From Cinnamomum chago (Eukaryota; Streptophyta; Magnoliopsida; Laurales; Lauraceae), in the NCBI GenBank assembly GCA_038049695.1, contig CP142453.1:22236001-22300000 (forward strand): 64,000 nucleotides of DNA. The letters run 5' to 3'. How positions within the stretch are numbered: position 1 is the first letter of the stretch; every line of letters begins with the position of its first letter. Positions 24,003 through 36,253 of this stretch are shown piece by piece. The translations under genes and the position numbers were made by a program. Under the pieces are notes generated by a model, which ran no database searches, was not told where the DNA came from, and was given only the letters and a program-made list of their open reading frames with translations.

Positions 24003-24964
24003 AGTTGAACTCATATGTTGCAGTGAAAGTAGACTTTTACTGTGTTGGCCTTTGACTCTATAGCTGTCTATTTGTGGACTGATGAGTGGTTCTATTCGGT
24101 AAAATTTCAGGGCATGTTCTATCCAGGCTGAAGCCCATCGGTTTGACACTTGAGAGTTTCCATAGAAACATGAGCATCTCTGTTGATTCTGGTTTTACAA
24201 GATCCATTGACAAAATACAAGAGAGATTTTACTTTATTTGAAGGTAATTTAACCTTTCCATTTCATGTGATAGCATTTTTATTTCACTTGCAATTATGAA
24301 GTTGATTTATTTTGATCGGTGGAGGTATTTCCTCTATTATTTTGTTTAATTTTTCAATTTTCGTGGTATTAAATCTGCTTATTTACTCGTGCCTTCGCTA
24401 GAGTAGTGATTGTCATAAGACAATCACTCTAAGATAACAGTTATAAACGGAGGTTATCACTGAAAAAACAAAAAGAGTTATAACAAGGGTCGTGTAATAG
24501 AAGGTTGTGGATTTGAATGGTATGACTTTAGTTTCATTTCCATTGGCTATCAGTAGGGGTTATCTTGATTTTTGGTTGGCACTACTATTTCATAAAATTT
24601 ATTATTCTCATTGTGGAATTATGCCCTATAATTATAGTCAAGCTGCCATATCCAAATACCTTATGATTCACTTGTATACATTGGTCAGTTTGCGTTTCTT
24701 AATCAATATAAAAAACATTGTTGATAATTTAAAGCTTCAGCTTCTTTTCGAGAAAATAGTAGCCTGACATAACTTTTATACCATCAAAACATTATCGGAA
24801 ATGAGAGCACCTTGATATTTTTTTAGATTTATTTCAAACTTCTTTACTTATATATTTTAAGCTATTGACTATATACGATCACCATTGATTCATCATCATT
24901 GGAGCCTTGTCTCATCAAATTGGGATTGGCTAAGAATTCTACTGTAAAAACTTAACATTAATGA

Positions 24965-24998
<34 letters not shown>

Positions 24999-25137
24999 AC
25001 ACACACACACACACACTTACTTTCTATTGTTATAAACTAAAGGCAGTATAATCTTATGAGGGACTTACTATGGCAATTGCTCTAGGCACTCAGATTTTGT
25101 GTCAGGCTATGGAATCATTTTTTATTTATTTGTTTAT
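24003..25137. other. Downstream flank of the PORR gene
   Basis: 3' flank with no second gene. (TC)n at 24968-24995 is followed by (AC)n at 24999-25016. Confidence 0.5.
24968..25016. repeat. Compound microsatellite (TC)n-(AC)n
   Basis: About 14 TC units, then AAA, then about 9 AC units. Confidence 0.95.
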
Positions 25138-25674
25138 GGGAGAATTTAAAAAGGAATAAAACTTTTGGCTCATTTAAAATAAAATAAAATAAAAAATGAA
25201 GATTTTAATATTTCAAAAAGGTATAAAAGTTTTCCACAATTCTTTCAATCAAGTTCTCTTCATAATTTTTTTTTAAATGACAGAAACACCCTTCATTTTT
25301 CAAATTTCCCCTTTAATAGACCATTTAAGAGAAATGATCAACTCCAACCCAAATGATCTAGTGGGCCCCCCACTTCAACTACCTTTTTGGATGGATGGTT
25401 TAAAAAAGAGGATTCCAAATGACTAAAACACTAGCTTCATTAAATGGTTATGATCTTCAAAATTGAAATGCCCATTTTTATGAAGGAAAGAGGTTAAGAA
25501 AAGACAGAAATGTCATAAGGGAAGGGTATTTTTGTCATTTCTTAAAATTTTTATGGAGACTTGATTGAAAGAATTGTGAAAAACTTTTATACTTTTTTGA
25601 AATATTCAAATCTTCATGTACTTTTTTTTAAAAAAAATTGAGCCAAAAGTTTTATATATGTTTTGAAGATCTCC
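25138..25674. mobile_element. MITE with about 110-bp terminal inverted repeats
   Basis: The left arm GGGAGAATTT...AAAACTTTTGGCTC...GTTTTCCACAATTCTTTCAA is the inverted complement of the right arm TTGAAAGAATTGTGAAAAAC...GAGCCAAAAGTTTTATA...GATCTCC. The middle matches the copy at 20115-20575. Its outer end (GGGAGAATTTAAAAA) is shared with the element at 41015, which has a 9-bp target duplication, so a Mutator-type MITE family is likely. Confidence 0.75.
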
Positions 25675-26045
25675 TTTTATTTATTTATTTATTTATCTAA
25701 AGTTTGGTTTTGAGTCAGTACTTTTGTACCATTTTGAAGCCTTCTCTTCAGCTACTTGTGGCAGAAGGCCTCTCCTTTGTCACTGTTCATCCCTACAATG
25801 AGGTATAGCTTCTAGGATCTTGGATTTTGAGTTTTATGAACTTTAAAAAAAAAAAAATGAGCCAAAAGTTTTTTTATATTTTTTGACAATTTCCCTTTAT
25901 TTATTTATCTGCAGTTTGGTTTTGTGTTAGTACTCTTGTACCATTTTTAAGCCTTCTCTTCAGCTATGTGTGGCAGTTCTCCTTCGTCACTGTTCTGCCC
26001 TACAATGAGGTATGGCTTCTAGGATTCTTGGATTTTGAGTTTTGG
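25638..26045. repeat. Direct duplication of about 212 bp
   Basis: TGAGCCAAAAGTTTT..., AGTTTGGTTTTG, CAGTAC/TAGTAC, AAGCCTTCTCTTCAGCTA and CCTACAATGAGGTATRGC occur in order twice, at 25701 and 25913, with small indels. The first unit includes the end of the MITE. Confidence 0.75.
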
Positions 26046-28472
26046 CATGCATGTGGAGCTGTAAAAAGGTATGCTGTTCATCACATGCATTTTTCCAAGC
26101 TCTCCAGGTTTGGGCAATTCTCCAGGTTTGGGCAATTCTCCTGTCAAATGTGTTGCCAACGGAAGCTCTTTCTGTTTCACCTTCCTTTGTCATCTGGATA
26201 TTGGCTTCCAGAGCATCTCGGGCAACCCATTTGCCACTCTCTATGCATATCGAACTTATGCGTTTTCTCTTTACTGGTTGAACTGTCCAGGAGCTTGCTT
26301 TCTTTTGCCTGTGTCTGTGTTTGAGTGTGAGCATGCGCACGCATGTTTGTGCGTGCACCCCTGTGGATTTGAGAATTAGTGTTATTCTTGTAATTTCCTC
26401 CATCTTGGGGATTTTTTGAAAGCCTTAATATCATTTTTCCAATTTATCTCTTTCTGCTTGCTCTTTGGTATGATTTTGTTCTCATGTAAAACAACACCCA
26501 TCCGGTCAAGGCACTGATATATCAACCCTTCGAATGTGTTGCTGCAGGTTCTGACCCAACCTCAGGCCTGACCAGACCTGCACCGCAAATAGATCTGCTG
26601 CTGTAAACTCGGTCAATCACAGACCCTGCTGTTTATATCATATGAAATTCTACTTTTGTACTTGCTATTGGTTCCATTTTTTGGTGATTAGAGAAGGAAT
26701 GAAGATGTTAGAAGTGAGAAAAACATCAAGAATCAAAACCAATAAATAAGAGAAAAAAAGCTTTCAATAATTGGAGTTTCCAAGCTCAATTATTATACAT
26801 GAAAGCTACTTCTTTTTTGAATGATAAATTGTTAAAAGCTACTGATTTTGACCGCTTCAATTTTAATTTTGACCCTCTTAATTTCGATTTTGAGTATGTT
26901 ATTAATTTTGACTTTACATGGACCCCCCACAATTCCCACACTACGATTCTCTCCATTTCCTATGGAAGTAGTCCTAAATCCTGTTGTTCCGAGTACATAC
27001 AGAATTAATTCAGTATTTAGGAAATAGGTTTGTACTACAGAAAGAACAAAACGACAGCAATAGAATAATCTTGAAAAATAAATCCACTTACTGCTTGAAG
27101 GCAGAAAGTATAAAACTTTTGTTGAAGTTAAGTGATTCGAAAATCCTCAAAAGAAAGTTGATCAAGGCTAGTGTTTGACACTATGTCCTTAAGACAAATT
27201 TCGCCCCCGCAACGGTGCTAACGGGCTTCAATGGCGTTTGTTTCCCAGGATACAATGATCGATCCACATAGTGGCAGCACTACAAACTATGTGACATGCA
27301 AACCAATCGTGTAGTAGAACTCTCTTTTGACTCAGCCTGATGCCCCAAATGCAATGCAGTTGCAGTGAATGGAATGAGCAAGAAGGCATGGACAAGATGA
27401 TATTTATAGCCTGCTTCATGTCTATTCATGGGGTTGCATCTGTTCACTGAACATATGCTTTTCTTTGGACAAACCTCTTGGGTTGGACATAGCCTTTCAT
27501 ATGTGAATGGACACACATCACTTTGGACACACCCTTTCATATGTGAATGGACACATCCCTTTTGGAAAAAAAAAATTCTCTAAAAATATATAAATGGGTA
27601 GTGGACTGAGCCAGGCCCAACTCGCGTGAAGCCCAAGCCCAAGCCTGGTTTAGATTGGGTGTTTAGAAGGCAATTTCTCATTCACTCCTTAATGGATTAG
27701 AGCAACCCAATACATGTTCTTAATCTACTCATGGGGTAGATTACATTCCCATGTATTCCCACCTAAAATGATAAGTGGGTCCCACTTAGATTTTGGCTTA
27801 AAGTTGACAAATATAGTGGCGCTCTTAGCCATTTTTCCAACAAATCCAATGGTTCCTTCATAATAAGGTTTTAAGCACTCTGAGCAGAGCCCACATCTTC
27901 CAAAGCAATTTCTAAATATTCCATGACCTTGACTTTCTCATTCTCTTTCATCATCAATTAGGATAATAGATCCTATTTGATTAATAGTTTCCTTCTGAAT
28001 AGTTTCCGGTCTCAAGTGTCTCATTCTTTCTTTTTGCTCAATTAGGAAGATGGAATCCTGTTTTATTTAGTTTGATTTGGTCTCCTTTTGAATAGTTTCC
28101 TATTTGATTTGCAGATGAGAGGAACGATTCATATAAGGATGCATTTGGCTTTCCATTTATAACTAAGAGGTAGAGTTACTGAATCAAATATTTTCACTGT
28201 TGGTTCTTTAATTAGCAAAAGGTATATGTGCTCAACACGGACAAGCAATGAAGGACATTTGCCTGAGCAAACAGTTACAACATGAAATTTCTATTTATAT
28301 ATAAGATAGTATATCTATATTCCGTTATATTATAATTGAATGATATAGAAGTTACTGAAACGATATTTATTAAGCATCTGGTCACAAGTTGGGTTAAGTA
28401 TTACAAACCATAAACCCATTAGGTCGGGTATGAGTTGGGATATGTGTAAAATCACATTGGTTTTGTGTTCAG
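26046..28472. other. Intergenic region, no gene recognised
   Basis: It contains an 18-bp tandem repeat (CTCCAGGTTTGGGCAATT, at about 26102) and a repeated CCTTTCATATGTGAATGGAC at 27496 and 27531. Overlapping frames on both strands near 25987-26434 are mutually exclusive and look like nothing known. Confidence 0.5.
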
Positions 28473-28586
28473 GGTGACCCGTACCGAACACCACCTAAGC
28501 TTCCTGTGAATGACGATGACATATTTCTCATGGATGTGAAAGTTGGTCTCATTGATAATGTTGAACTTATACCATATCAATTGTAA
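28473..28586 (+). other. Orphan terminal-exon-like segment, unidentified protein
   Basis: After an acceptor (TTTTGTGTTCAG), a phase-0 frame reads GDPYRTPPKLPVNDDDIFLM then DVKVGLIDNVELIPYQL and a TAA at 28584-28586. The balanced, non-repetitive composition looks like real protein. No partner exon was found within several kb, so it may be a captured or relict exon. I do not recognise the family. Confidence 0.3.
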
Positions 28587-28773
28587 TCTTTTTTCTGTCA
28601 ATATGGGAAGGCTGATTGGGAATTTGTTCTAAGTAGACTCAATGTTTAGTTTGACAAGTTTTTATACCTAATATTTATGCATACTAAACTATTTTTTGTT
28701 CACTCAAGTTTTATATGTATGTATACATGCATACATATAACATCTATATATCCTTATTGCTTCTAAACTTTTA

Positions 28774-29008
28774 GAGCATTTTTGGTAACAGGTGAGGAAT
28801 CCTTGAAAGAGGGATTCTTTGTTGAGGATTTGTATAGCCGAGAAACCGGTTTTTTGTTTGTAAATCCGTACAAGTGAGGATTTCGAAATGGGGGAGCTCG
28901 TCCATGCGTCCAAATCCCCGGGGATTTACGATTGTCAAACCTAGGTTTTCCACGACTTTGTGGAAAGCATAAATCTTTTTCCCGAGGATTTGGTTGCCAA
29001 ACATGATC
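28774..29008. mobile_element. PIF/Harbinger-like MITE with TTA target duplication
   Basis: The ends GAGCATTTTTGGTAAC and GTTGCCAAACATGATC are imperfect inverted complements, and each is flanked by TTA (28771-28773 and 29009-29011). The 235-bp interior has further inverted blocks (GAGGATTTGTAT, CCCGAGGATTTGG). This fits a Tourist-like element. Confidence 0.6.
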
Positions 29009-29011
29009 TTA

Positions 29012-29760
29012 ATGCTGAGAGCCAACAGTTGATCATGATGAATTGTTGGCCCATGGTGTAGATTTGCACAGCTGAATCTTGGGTTCTGATGAAATCAATT
29101 GCATTTCCAGTATTCCTCAGTATATCAATTTCTTCAAGTGAAACAGGGCTTCAAATTAGACCTCTTTAACCATGCAAAGATATCAGCACTTGTTGCTTGT
29201 TAAGCAGCTTTTATTTACCAAGTGAGCAAACACGTCTTTGTTATAGGAATCACGAAGCCGTCTTATTCTGGGACAAGCCATCCTCAGCTTCCTCCATCTT
29301 TTTGTCAGCACTGTGCTCACCAAATGACTTGCCTAGAAATGCTTCTATCCCCAAAAATACCACCAGTGAAAAGTTAAAGGGTGTTCTCTGTTTGGCTCCT
29401 GGAGTAATTTTATGATAGATCTGATTCAATCTATTACGTAAGGGGATGAAGAGAGAATCTCACAGGTTGGAAGATCTTAAACCCCTATGCTTATACCTTT
29501 TTCCTTTACAATTGCTGCGTTCTTTTTGTAGCTAACTACTTATTAGCCAATGCTCTTCAGGCTAAAGGATATTCCAAGCTATTTAGATATTAACCCAATC
29601 TTCCATCCCCAGTGGATCATAAGATCAATGGTCTTAAACTCTAAATCATTGAACCATAGGCTCCATTTCTAAAGAATTGGTCTTAAGTAAATCACCTGCC
29701 ATACCATTGAATTTTTTTTTTCCTGTGCGTATCTAATGAAATGGACCAAAATCTAGTTTC
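29012..29760. other. Intergenic region, no gene recognised
   Basis: Single-copy-looking sequence up to the RTE insertion site. The frame at 29197-29415 resembles no family I know. Confidence 0.5.
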
Positions 29761-29775
29761 ATGATTGTAGTTTTC

Positions 29776-32694
29776 CGGGGTGCAGTGCTAAATAGGCAAG
29801 GGTCCTCACACTTGGGACGAGTGTGGGGGGTAAGGAAGGTAGTCCAAATTAGAAGGCTGAGATTAGGTACTTGGAACATTGGGAGCCTAACTAGGAAACT
29901 TATGAAAGTTGTGGATACAATGGAAAGGAGATGAATCACAATTGCTTGCCTACAAGAGACAAGGTGGGTGGGACAGAAAGCTAAAGAGATTAAGAGGGCT
30001 GAGTATAAGTTATGGTATACGGTACTTAATAGATCGAGTAATGAGGTCAGCATAGTGGTAAGCAAGGACTTAAAGGAAGATATAGTTAGTGTAAAGCGAT
30101 GTGGAGATATGATTATTGCAATTAAGTTAGTGTTAGGAGAAGAGATAGTGAACGTAATTAGTGCTTATGCCCCGCAGGTGGGCTTAGGAGATGGACATAA
30201 GGAAAAGTTTTGGGAAGACTTGGAAGGAGTGCTACTAGAGATACCCCAAAGCGAGATGGTCTTCATAGGAGGAGATTTGAACGGGCATGTAGGACGCGAC
30301 GTAGATGGATATATAGGAGTACACGGGGGACATGGATACGGTAAGGAGTTTTCAGTGGCTTATGATCTCATGATAACTAACACCTTTTTTAGGAAGGGAG
30401 AGGAACATTTGGTGACTTATAAGAGTGACTCCTCAAGGACACAAATTGACTTCTTCTTAACTAGGAAAAGAGACCGCTTAGCTTGTAAAGATTGCAAGGT
30501 TATACCGGGGGAGAGCTTGACTTCCCAACATAGGTTGTTGATCATAGATGTGCGCTATAAAGGTGGACTAGAAACAAGAAGTTGTATAGATGCTCAAGGA
30601 CTAAATGGTGGAACTTGAAAGGTGATAAGCAACTAGCATTAAGGGAAAAAGTACTAGAGGAAGACGTTTGGGTGGTAAATGAGAGTGCAAATAATATGTG
30701 GGATAAGGTAGCAGAGTGTATTAGGAGGGTAGGGAAAGAAGTCTTAGGAGAATCCAAATGGAGTGCTCTGGCATAGAAAGATGCATGGTGGTGGAGCGAG
30801 GCCGTCCAAAACAAGATAAGAGTTAAAAGAAAGTGCTTTAAAACTTGGCAAAATGATCGAAATGAAGCAAACTTGGAGAGGTATAAAGAAGCAAAAAGAG
30901 AAACAAAAACTGCAGTTAGTGAAGCAAAGGCAAAGGCTTTTGAGGAGCTATATAGGTGACTCGATACTAAGAAAGGCGAAAGAGAGATATTCAAGCTTGC
31001 CAAAGCCAGAGATAGGCGGACCAAGGACTTAAACCAAGTTAAATGCATTAAGGATGATGATGAAAATGTATTAGTAAAGGATGAGGAGATAAATGAGCGT
31101 TGAAAGAGCTACTTCTACAAGTTATTTAACGATAGCAGTAGTAGTGACATACAATTGGGGCAACTTACCATTTCTAGGGAAGAATCGATTCATATGTTCT
31201 ATAGGAGAATCAGTAGGGAAGAAGTTAAAGAAGTATTGAAAACGATGAAGAATGGGAAAGCGGTTGGCCAGATGGTATACCTATTGAGGTTTGAAGGTGC
31301 TTGGGGGAGGAGGGCATAAGTTGGTTGGCAAAGCTTTTTAATGTAATGCTAAAGAGCAAGAAGATGCCTGATATATGGAGGAAAAATATTCTTATGCCCA
31401 TATACAAGAACAAAGGAGATATTCAGAACTGTGCGAACTACCGTGGGATTAAATTGATGAGCCATACAATGAAATTATGGGAGAGAGTTATAGAAGATTA
31501 ATAAGAACAATAAACATTTCAGAGAATCAATTTGGTTTCATGCCTGGGAGATCAACCATGGAGGCTTTCTTTCTCCTGAGAATGTTAATGGAACAATATA
31601 GAGAATGTCAGAGAGTTTTACATATGGTGTTCATTGGCTTGGAGAAGACCTATGACCGAATTCGTAGGGAGATTCTATGGAGAGTACTGGAAAAGAAAAG
31701 AGTGTGTGTCGCATATATTTAGGCGATAAATGATATGTATAATAGAGCCGTGACATCTATAAGAAGGATTGACGGAGAGACTAAAGAGTTTCCTATCACA
31801 ATTGGTCTACACCAAGGTTCAGCGTTAAGTCCGTACTTGTTTGCCCTAGTTATGGATGAGATTACAAGACATTCAGGATGAGGTGTTGTAGTGTATGCTA
31901 TTTGCAGATGACATTGTTTTAGTGGATGAAACGAGAGAAGGAGTGAATGCTAAGCTAGAATTGTGGTGGAAAATGTTAGAGACAAAAGAGTTGAGGCTAA
32001 GTCGATGCAAGACGGAATATATGGAATGCAAGTTTAGTCAAAGTAGGACACTTGATAACTTAGAAGTAAGTTTGGGCACACAAAAGATTGTAGAGAAAGA
32101 AAACTTTAGGTACCTTGGATCTATGGTGCAACAGGATGGAGAAATTGATACTGATGTAAGTCACAGGATTCAGGCTGGGTGGACCAAATGGAGGAGTGCT
32201 TCGGGGGTCATGTGTGATCGGAAAGTCCCCCTCAAGGTTAAAGGAAAGTATTATAAGGTGGCGGTACGTCCAGTGTTATATGGATCAGAGTGTTGGGCAG
32301 TAAAGCATAATCATGTTAAGAAGATGGAAGTTGCGGAGATGAGAATGCTAAGATGGATGTGCGGGATCACAAGGAGAGATATGATTAGGAATGAGGAGAT
32401 TAAGGGCAAAGTAGGAATATTACCGATTAAAGATAAAATGAGAGAAAATTGATTGAGATGGTTCGGCCATGTCAGAAGGCACCCAACAGAGGCACCTGTT
32501 AAAATGTGTGAAAGCATGGAGATTGTCCGGAGTAAGAGAGGGAGAGGGAGACCCAAGAGAAGTTGGAAAGAAACTATTAAACATGACCTAACGGAGGAAA
32601 TGACCCTAAACAAATTTGATTGACGTCGTCAAATCCATATTGCCAACTTAACCTAGTAGGAAAAGACTTGACTTGGTTTGGTTTGGTTTGGTTT
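29776..32694 (+). mobile_element. RTE-clade LINE retrotransposon, full-span but with broken ORF
   Basis: A non-LTR element of 2,919 bp flanked by a perfect 15-bp duplication, ATGATTGTAGTTTTC (29761-29775 and 32695-32709). The 3' end has tandem TTGGT units, typical of RTE tails. Decoded in order: an AP endonuclease domain (RLGTWNIGSLT, IACLQETRW, ISAYAPQ, FIGGDLNGHVG, TQIDFFL), a linker, a reverse transcriptase (NYRGIKLMSH, NQFGFMPGRSTMEA, FIGLEKTYDRI, then LFADDIVL with the FADD catalytic motif), and a C-terminal WFGHVRR...GRGRPKRSW region. Stops include 29932 (CGA to TGA), 30774, 30957, 31101 and 31720. There are also small indels near 31270 and 31870. Not autonomous. Confidence 0.93.
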
Positions 32695-32709
32695 ATGATT
32701 GTAGTTTTC

Positions 32710-34444
32710 AACTTCAGGAAGTGCTAATTTCCTACATTTGAAAATTGCCCTATAGAATTAGAATTTGATCGATTGCAATTTGATTCATATCAATAGTTAA
32801 TCTGGATTTTGTAGAAGGTATGGAAAAGTTTAACTCTCATTGAAGTTTTGTACCTGCTCCCACATGAAATGTGCGATTTTTATTTGGTGGGCGGCAGTAG
32901 GAAAGCATAGGAAAGATGTATGGTCTTTTTGATGGGGAAACGTGGAGACTCTGTATTCCTCAATCCCCATGCATGTTTTTCGATAACATGATTCATTTCA
33001 CCAAACCGAGAGAGAGAGAGAGAGGCCCTGAATCCTATAAGCTCTACTCATTCCAGATTTTAGAGGGTCTTTAGAGGGCCAATTTATAAAAAAAATCTAG
33101 ATCATTCAAGATAAAGTGCTTCATTCTTTGTATGCTTTCACTAAATCTTTCTTTAATAGAACCAAACTATTGACTTACAAAATACATTATCATACAGACC
33201 ATTTTTTTTTTTTTTTTTGCTGAGATTAGATTGGAAGAAAAGGAACATCATACAAAAAACCAAAACAAAGCCAGTGACATCGCTGGCGCTACCAAAACCA
33301 AACATACAAGCTTGTTCATATCAGCTAAGAACAAGAAAACACCCATACAGATATTTTCACCACCATTTTCATCCAAAGAGGAAAGGCACATAACCATGCT
33401 AAGCATGCGCGGCTTACCCCTGCAAACTGGAACCTCCTGGGCGGATCTATCCGCAGCCTGGGCAGGTAATCAGCTATCCTATTCCCTAATCGCTTACAGT
33501 GATTAATGGACCATGAATTAATGGTAGTTTAACATTTTTCATCATCTTTTTCCTTGGAACCATGACATCCCATGAAAGATGCACTGAATTTTTAAACAGA
33601 GGTTATTAAAACCAAACAATCTCATCCTTAATCTGAAGAGAGGTGACAACAAGGGGTTGCCCCATGGACAACTGCGTTAAAATAATAAGAACTCACATGA
33701 AAGGAAGAGGAGGAAGTGAAAACTCCTGCATCTTACCCGGTTCTGGAGGTCGGTTATTACTTACTTACTAGCATTCAAAGCCGAAATCCGACTTGCTCAA
33801 TGGAGCCTGCAAAACGTAGTACGATGGGACCTTAACTAAATCCCTGTGACCTGTGAGGTCAATTTAAGTGGACCCACCGACCCATTTGTTTTGAATTATT
33901 TAACCGAAAGCTGTTTGTTCTCTTTTCTCTCTTCTCCTCCTCCTTCTATTTTGTCTTTATTAGAAGTTGAAACTGGTCGTTGTCATTTTGACTTTTTCAA
34001 TGACGAAATGTGGTGCGTCATCAACCCCAACGAGGGAGGTAGGGAGTCCTCACGCGGAAAAGGCGACTATATCTAGGATTCCAATCTTCACTGCCCCTTT
34101 AGGTAAAGAGCCGTTCTCACAATCATCACTTGTTAATAATTGACCCACATGTCAACCCGCTGCAACGAGTCTCTTGGCTCACCAATGGGGCACCCACGCC
34201 GTACACCTCATGTATATTGGATATTGGCATCTGTCACACCATCGCACATACGAAATTTTCCTCACGTTATTCTCAGTTTTGTTATTGTCTAACGGTTAGA
34301 CTTTCGTGATTTTCATCTCATCAAACATATCAACATAACAGCGTGCAAAACAACCAAAACAAAACAAAACAGAACCCCCGCACCCCATCTATCTATATAT
34401 TAGAAATTCTGAAAAGCCTTTCCGCTTTAAAAACTAGTGCGAAT
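32710..34444. other. Intergenic region, no gene recognised
   Basis: It contains a short (GA)n at about 33009-33024 and a poly-T tract at about 33201. The frames at 33231-33506 and 33846-34076 show no family likeness. Confidence 0.5.
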
Positions 34445-35519
34445 AGTGGCGGATCCGGAATTTTCATTTGGGTGGGGCTAAAATCTTATTAGACTTAATA
34501 TTTGAAAAAAAAAAAAAAAAACATTCGCCAGACTTCGCTAAACATTAACAAATAGCACATACAAGTTTTTCTTTAGAAAATGTTCAAGTCCTGAAACTCA
34601 ACTAGATGCATGATAATTATTGAAGATTAGGCAATGAAGAGGTTAGGAATTAGGATGTTACTAAGAAGTACCAAAAATCATTAGATGGATAAAAAATTAC
34701 TCTAACCTTGATTTTAGATACTCAAACTCACATTACCATGTTTCACTAAATCTATATGTCAAAATCATTGCCCAATGGAGATCGCTGCAAGTTAAGGTGA
34801 GTGAGTGTGTAAAAAAAAAAAAAACCCTGTATATAAGAACATTTTGAGGACACTCATCATTTTCCTTTTCACTTTTTCAAAACTACAACCTTTGGATAAT
34901 GAGAGTATTGAGTCATAGTGGGGGTAAGAAGAGATGATAATAGAAATTGATTTATTGATGCACTTCGATTTAATGGTTTAGGGCTTAGGATTTGGATTAG
35001 GATTTGAGATTCAGGGTTTTAAATTAGGGTTTGGAGATTAAGCATTCAGTTTTAGTTATAGAGTGATTATGAATGATTATACTAGATATGTTTGGCTGAT
35101 GAAGATACAGTAATTTATGCTATATATAGGGATTGGCAACGAGGAGCACGATTGACAATCGGTGCAAATGGATTTTGGAAATAAGAGGTTGAAACAGAGG
35201 GAGTGGTGTGTTGTCGCAATGTGTTTTTTTTTTTTCTTTCTTTTTTACCAACAAAGCTTTACATATGTTGGGCTATTTTTAGACATATGTAAAGCGACAA
35301 GTTTAGACATATGGGCCATACTCCAAGCCCATTCAACTCTATGGAGATTTCAATTCTGACCTGGGGCAACTGCCCATATTGCTTTAACTTAAGTCCACTC
35401 CTGCTGTATGGCTCCATTCAAATTTCATGGTTCTACAAAAAAAAAAAACAAAAAAAACAAAAAAAACAATTGGATTTAATTTTGGACCTGGGGCGGTCAA
35501 ACCTAGGTCCGCCCTTGGC
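34445..35519. mobile_element. Probable TIR element with GGCGGATCC-type ends
   Basis: The left end AGTGGCGGATCCGGAATTTT (followed by GGGTGGGGCTAAAAT) and the right end GACCTGGGGCGG...AGGTCCGCCCTTGG are imperfect inverted complements. The same terminus occurs inverted at 18711-18747, so it is a dispersed family. The interior is AT-rich with poly-A tracts and no transposase. Confidence 0.45.
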
Positions 35520-35553
35520 CGTGAGCTCACTTTGAGCCAATATAATCATTTCA

Positions 35554-36253
35554 CACATACTTCATTGTGAATTGGTATAAAGTTCGAATTTGACACTTAT
35601 CAAGCTTTTACTCACCGTTTGATTGAAATCACAAGAAAATGATGCCTCTAAAATCATTAGATTTTGTGGCGATGGATCAAGGAGTTCGGATAATCTAATG
35701 GAGTTGAAAATTTTCACATAGGTAAATCTCATCTAGATTATTCCATCCAGCGCCATTTCATGGTTGTCATAAACTGTAGTGGGCCCAACTGGGAGGAGAA
35801 CTTTTTGTAACAATAACCTCCCCGAGAGTTTTCTTGCACTCCCTTCTCTCTCTCTATATATATAATATAATATAATATAATGAAATTCTAAAAAATGCTC
35901 CACTTAAAAAAAAAAACCCTTTTCTCGTCCCTCATGTTTTGGTCATGGGGCCCATGTTGAGTCAATCTAGTTTTTTCACACACACTACCCCCCATGAATA
36001 AGCTTGACACTTATTCAACTTTTTCTCACCGATGGATGGAAATCATAGTAAAATGATGCTTTAACATCATTAAATTTTAGGGCTATTGTTCAAAAGGTCA
36101 GGATGATCTTATGGACTCAAGATTTTGTATATAAGTAGCCTCATATGAATCTTTCCATCCAATGGCCTTCCATGATCATCATTCATCTCCGTGGGCTTAA
36201 TTAGCAGGGGTGTTTTCACTTAAAAAAATACTTGTGTGCTGTGTAGCGCTCCC
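35554..36253. repeat. Diverged direct duplication of about 290 bp
   Basis: The order TCACACATAC / TTGACACTTAT / CTCACCG / GAAATCA..AAAATGATGC / CCATCCA / GTAGTGGGCCC (or CGTGGGCTT) appears at 35554-35845 and again at 35971-36253. There are many substitutions, so this is an old duplication or two related insertions. Confidence 0.55.

Noticed and set aside
22700..24149. Long antisense frames opposite the PORR gene
   Set aside because: They are shadows of a well-supported conserved gene on the plus strand.
25968..26434. Several overlapping 80-140 residue frames on both strands
   Set aside because: Mutually exclusive frames with no recognised family. The region is a duplicated MITE flank.
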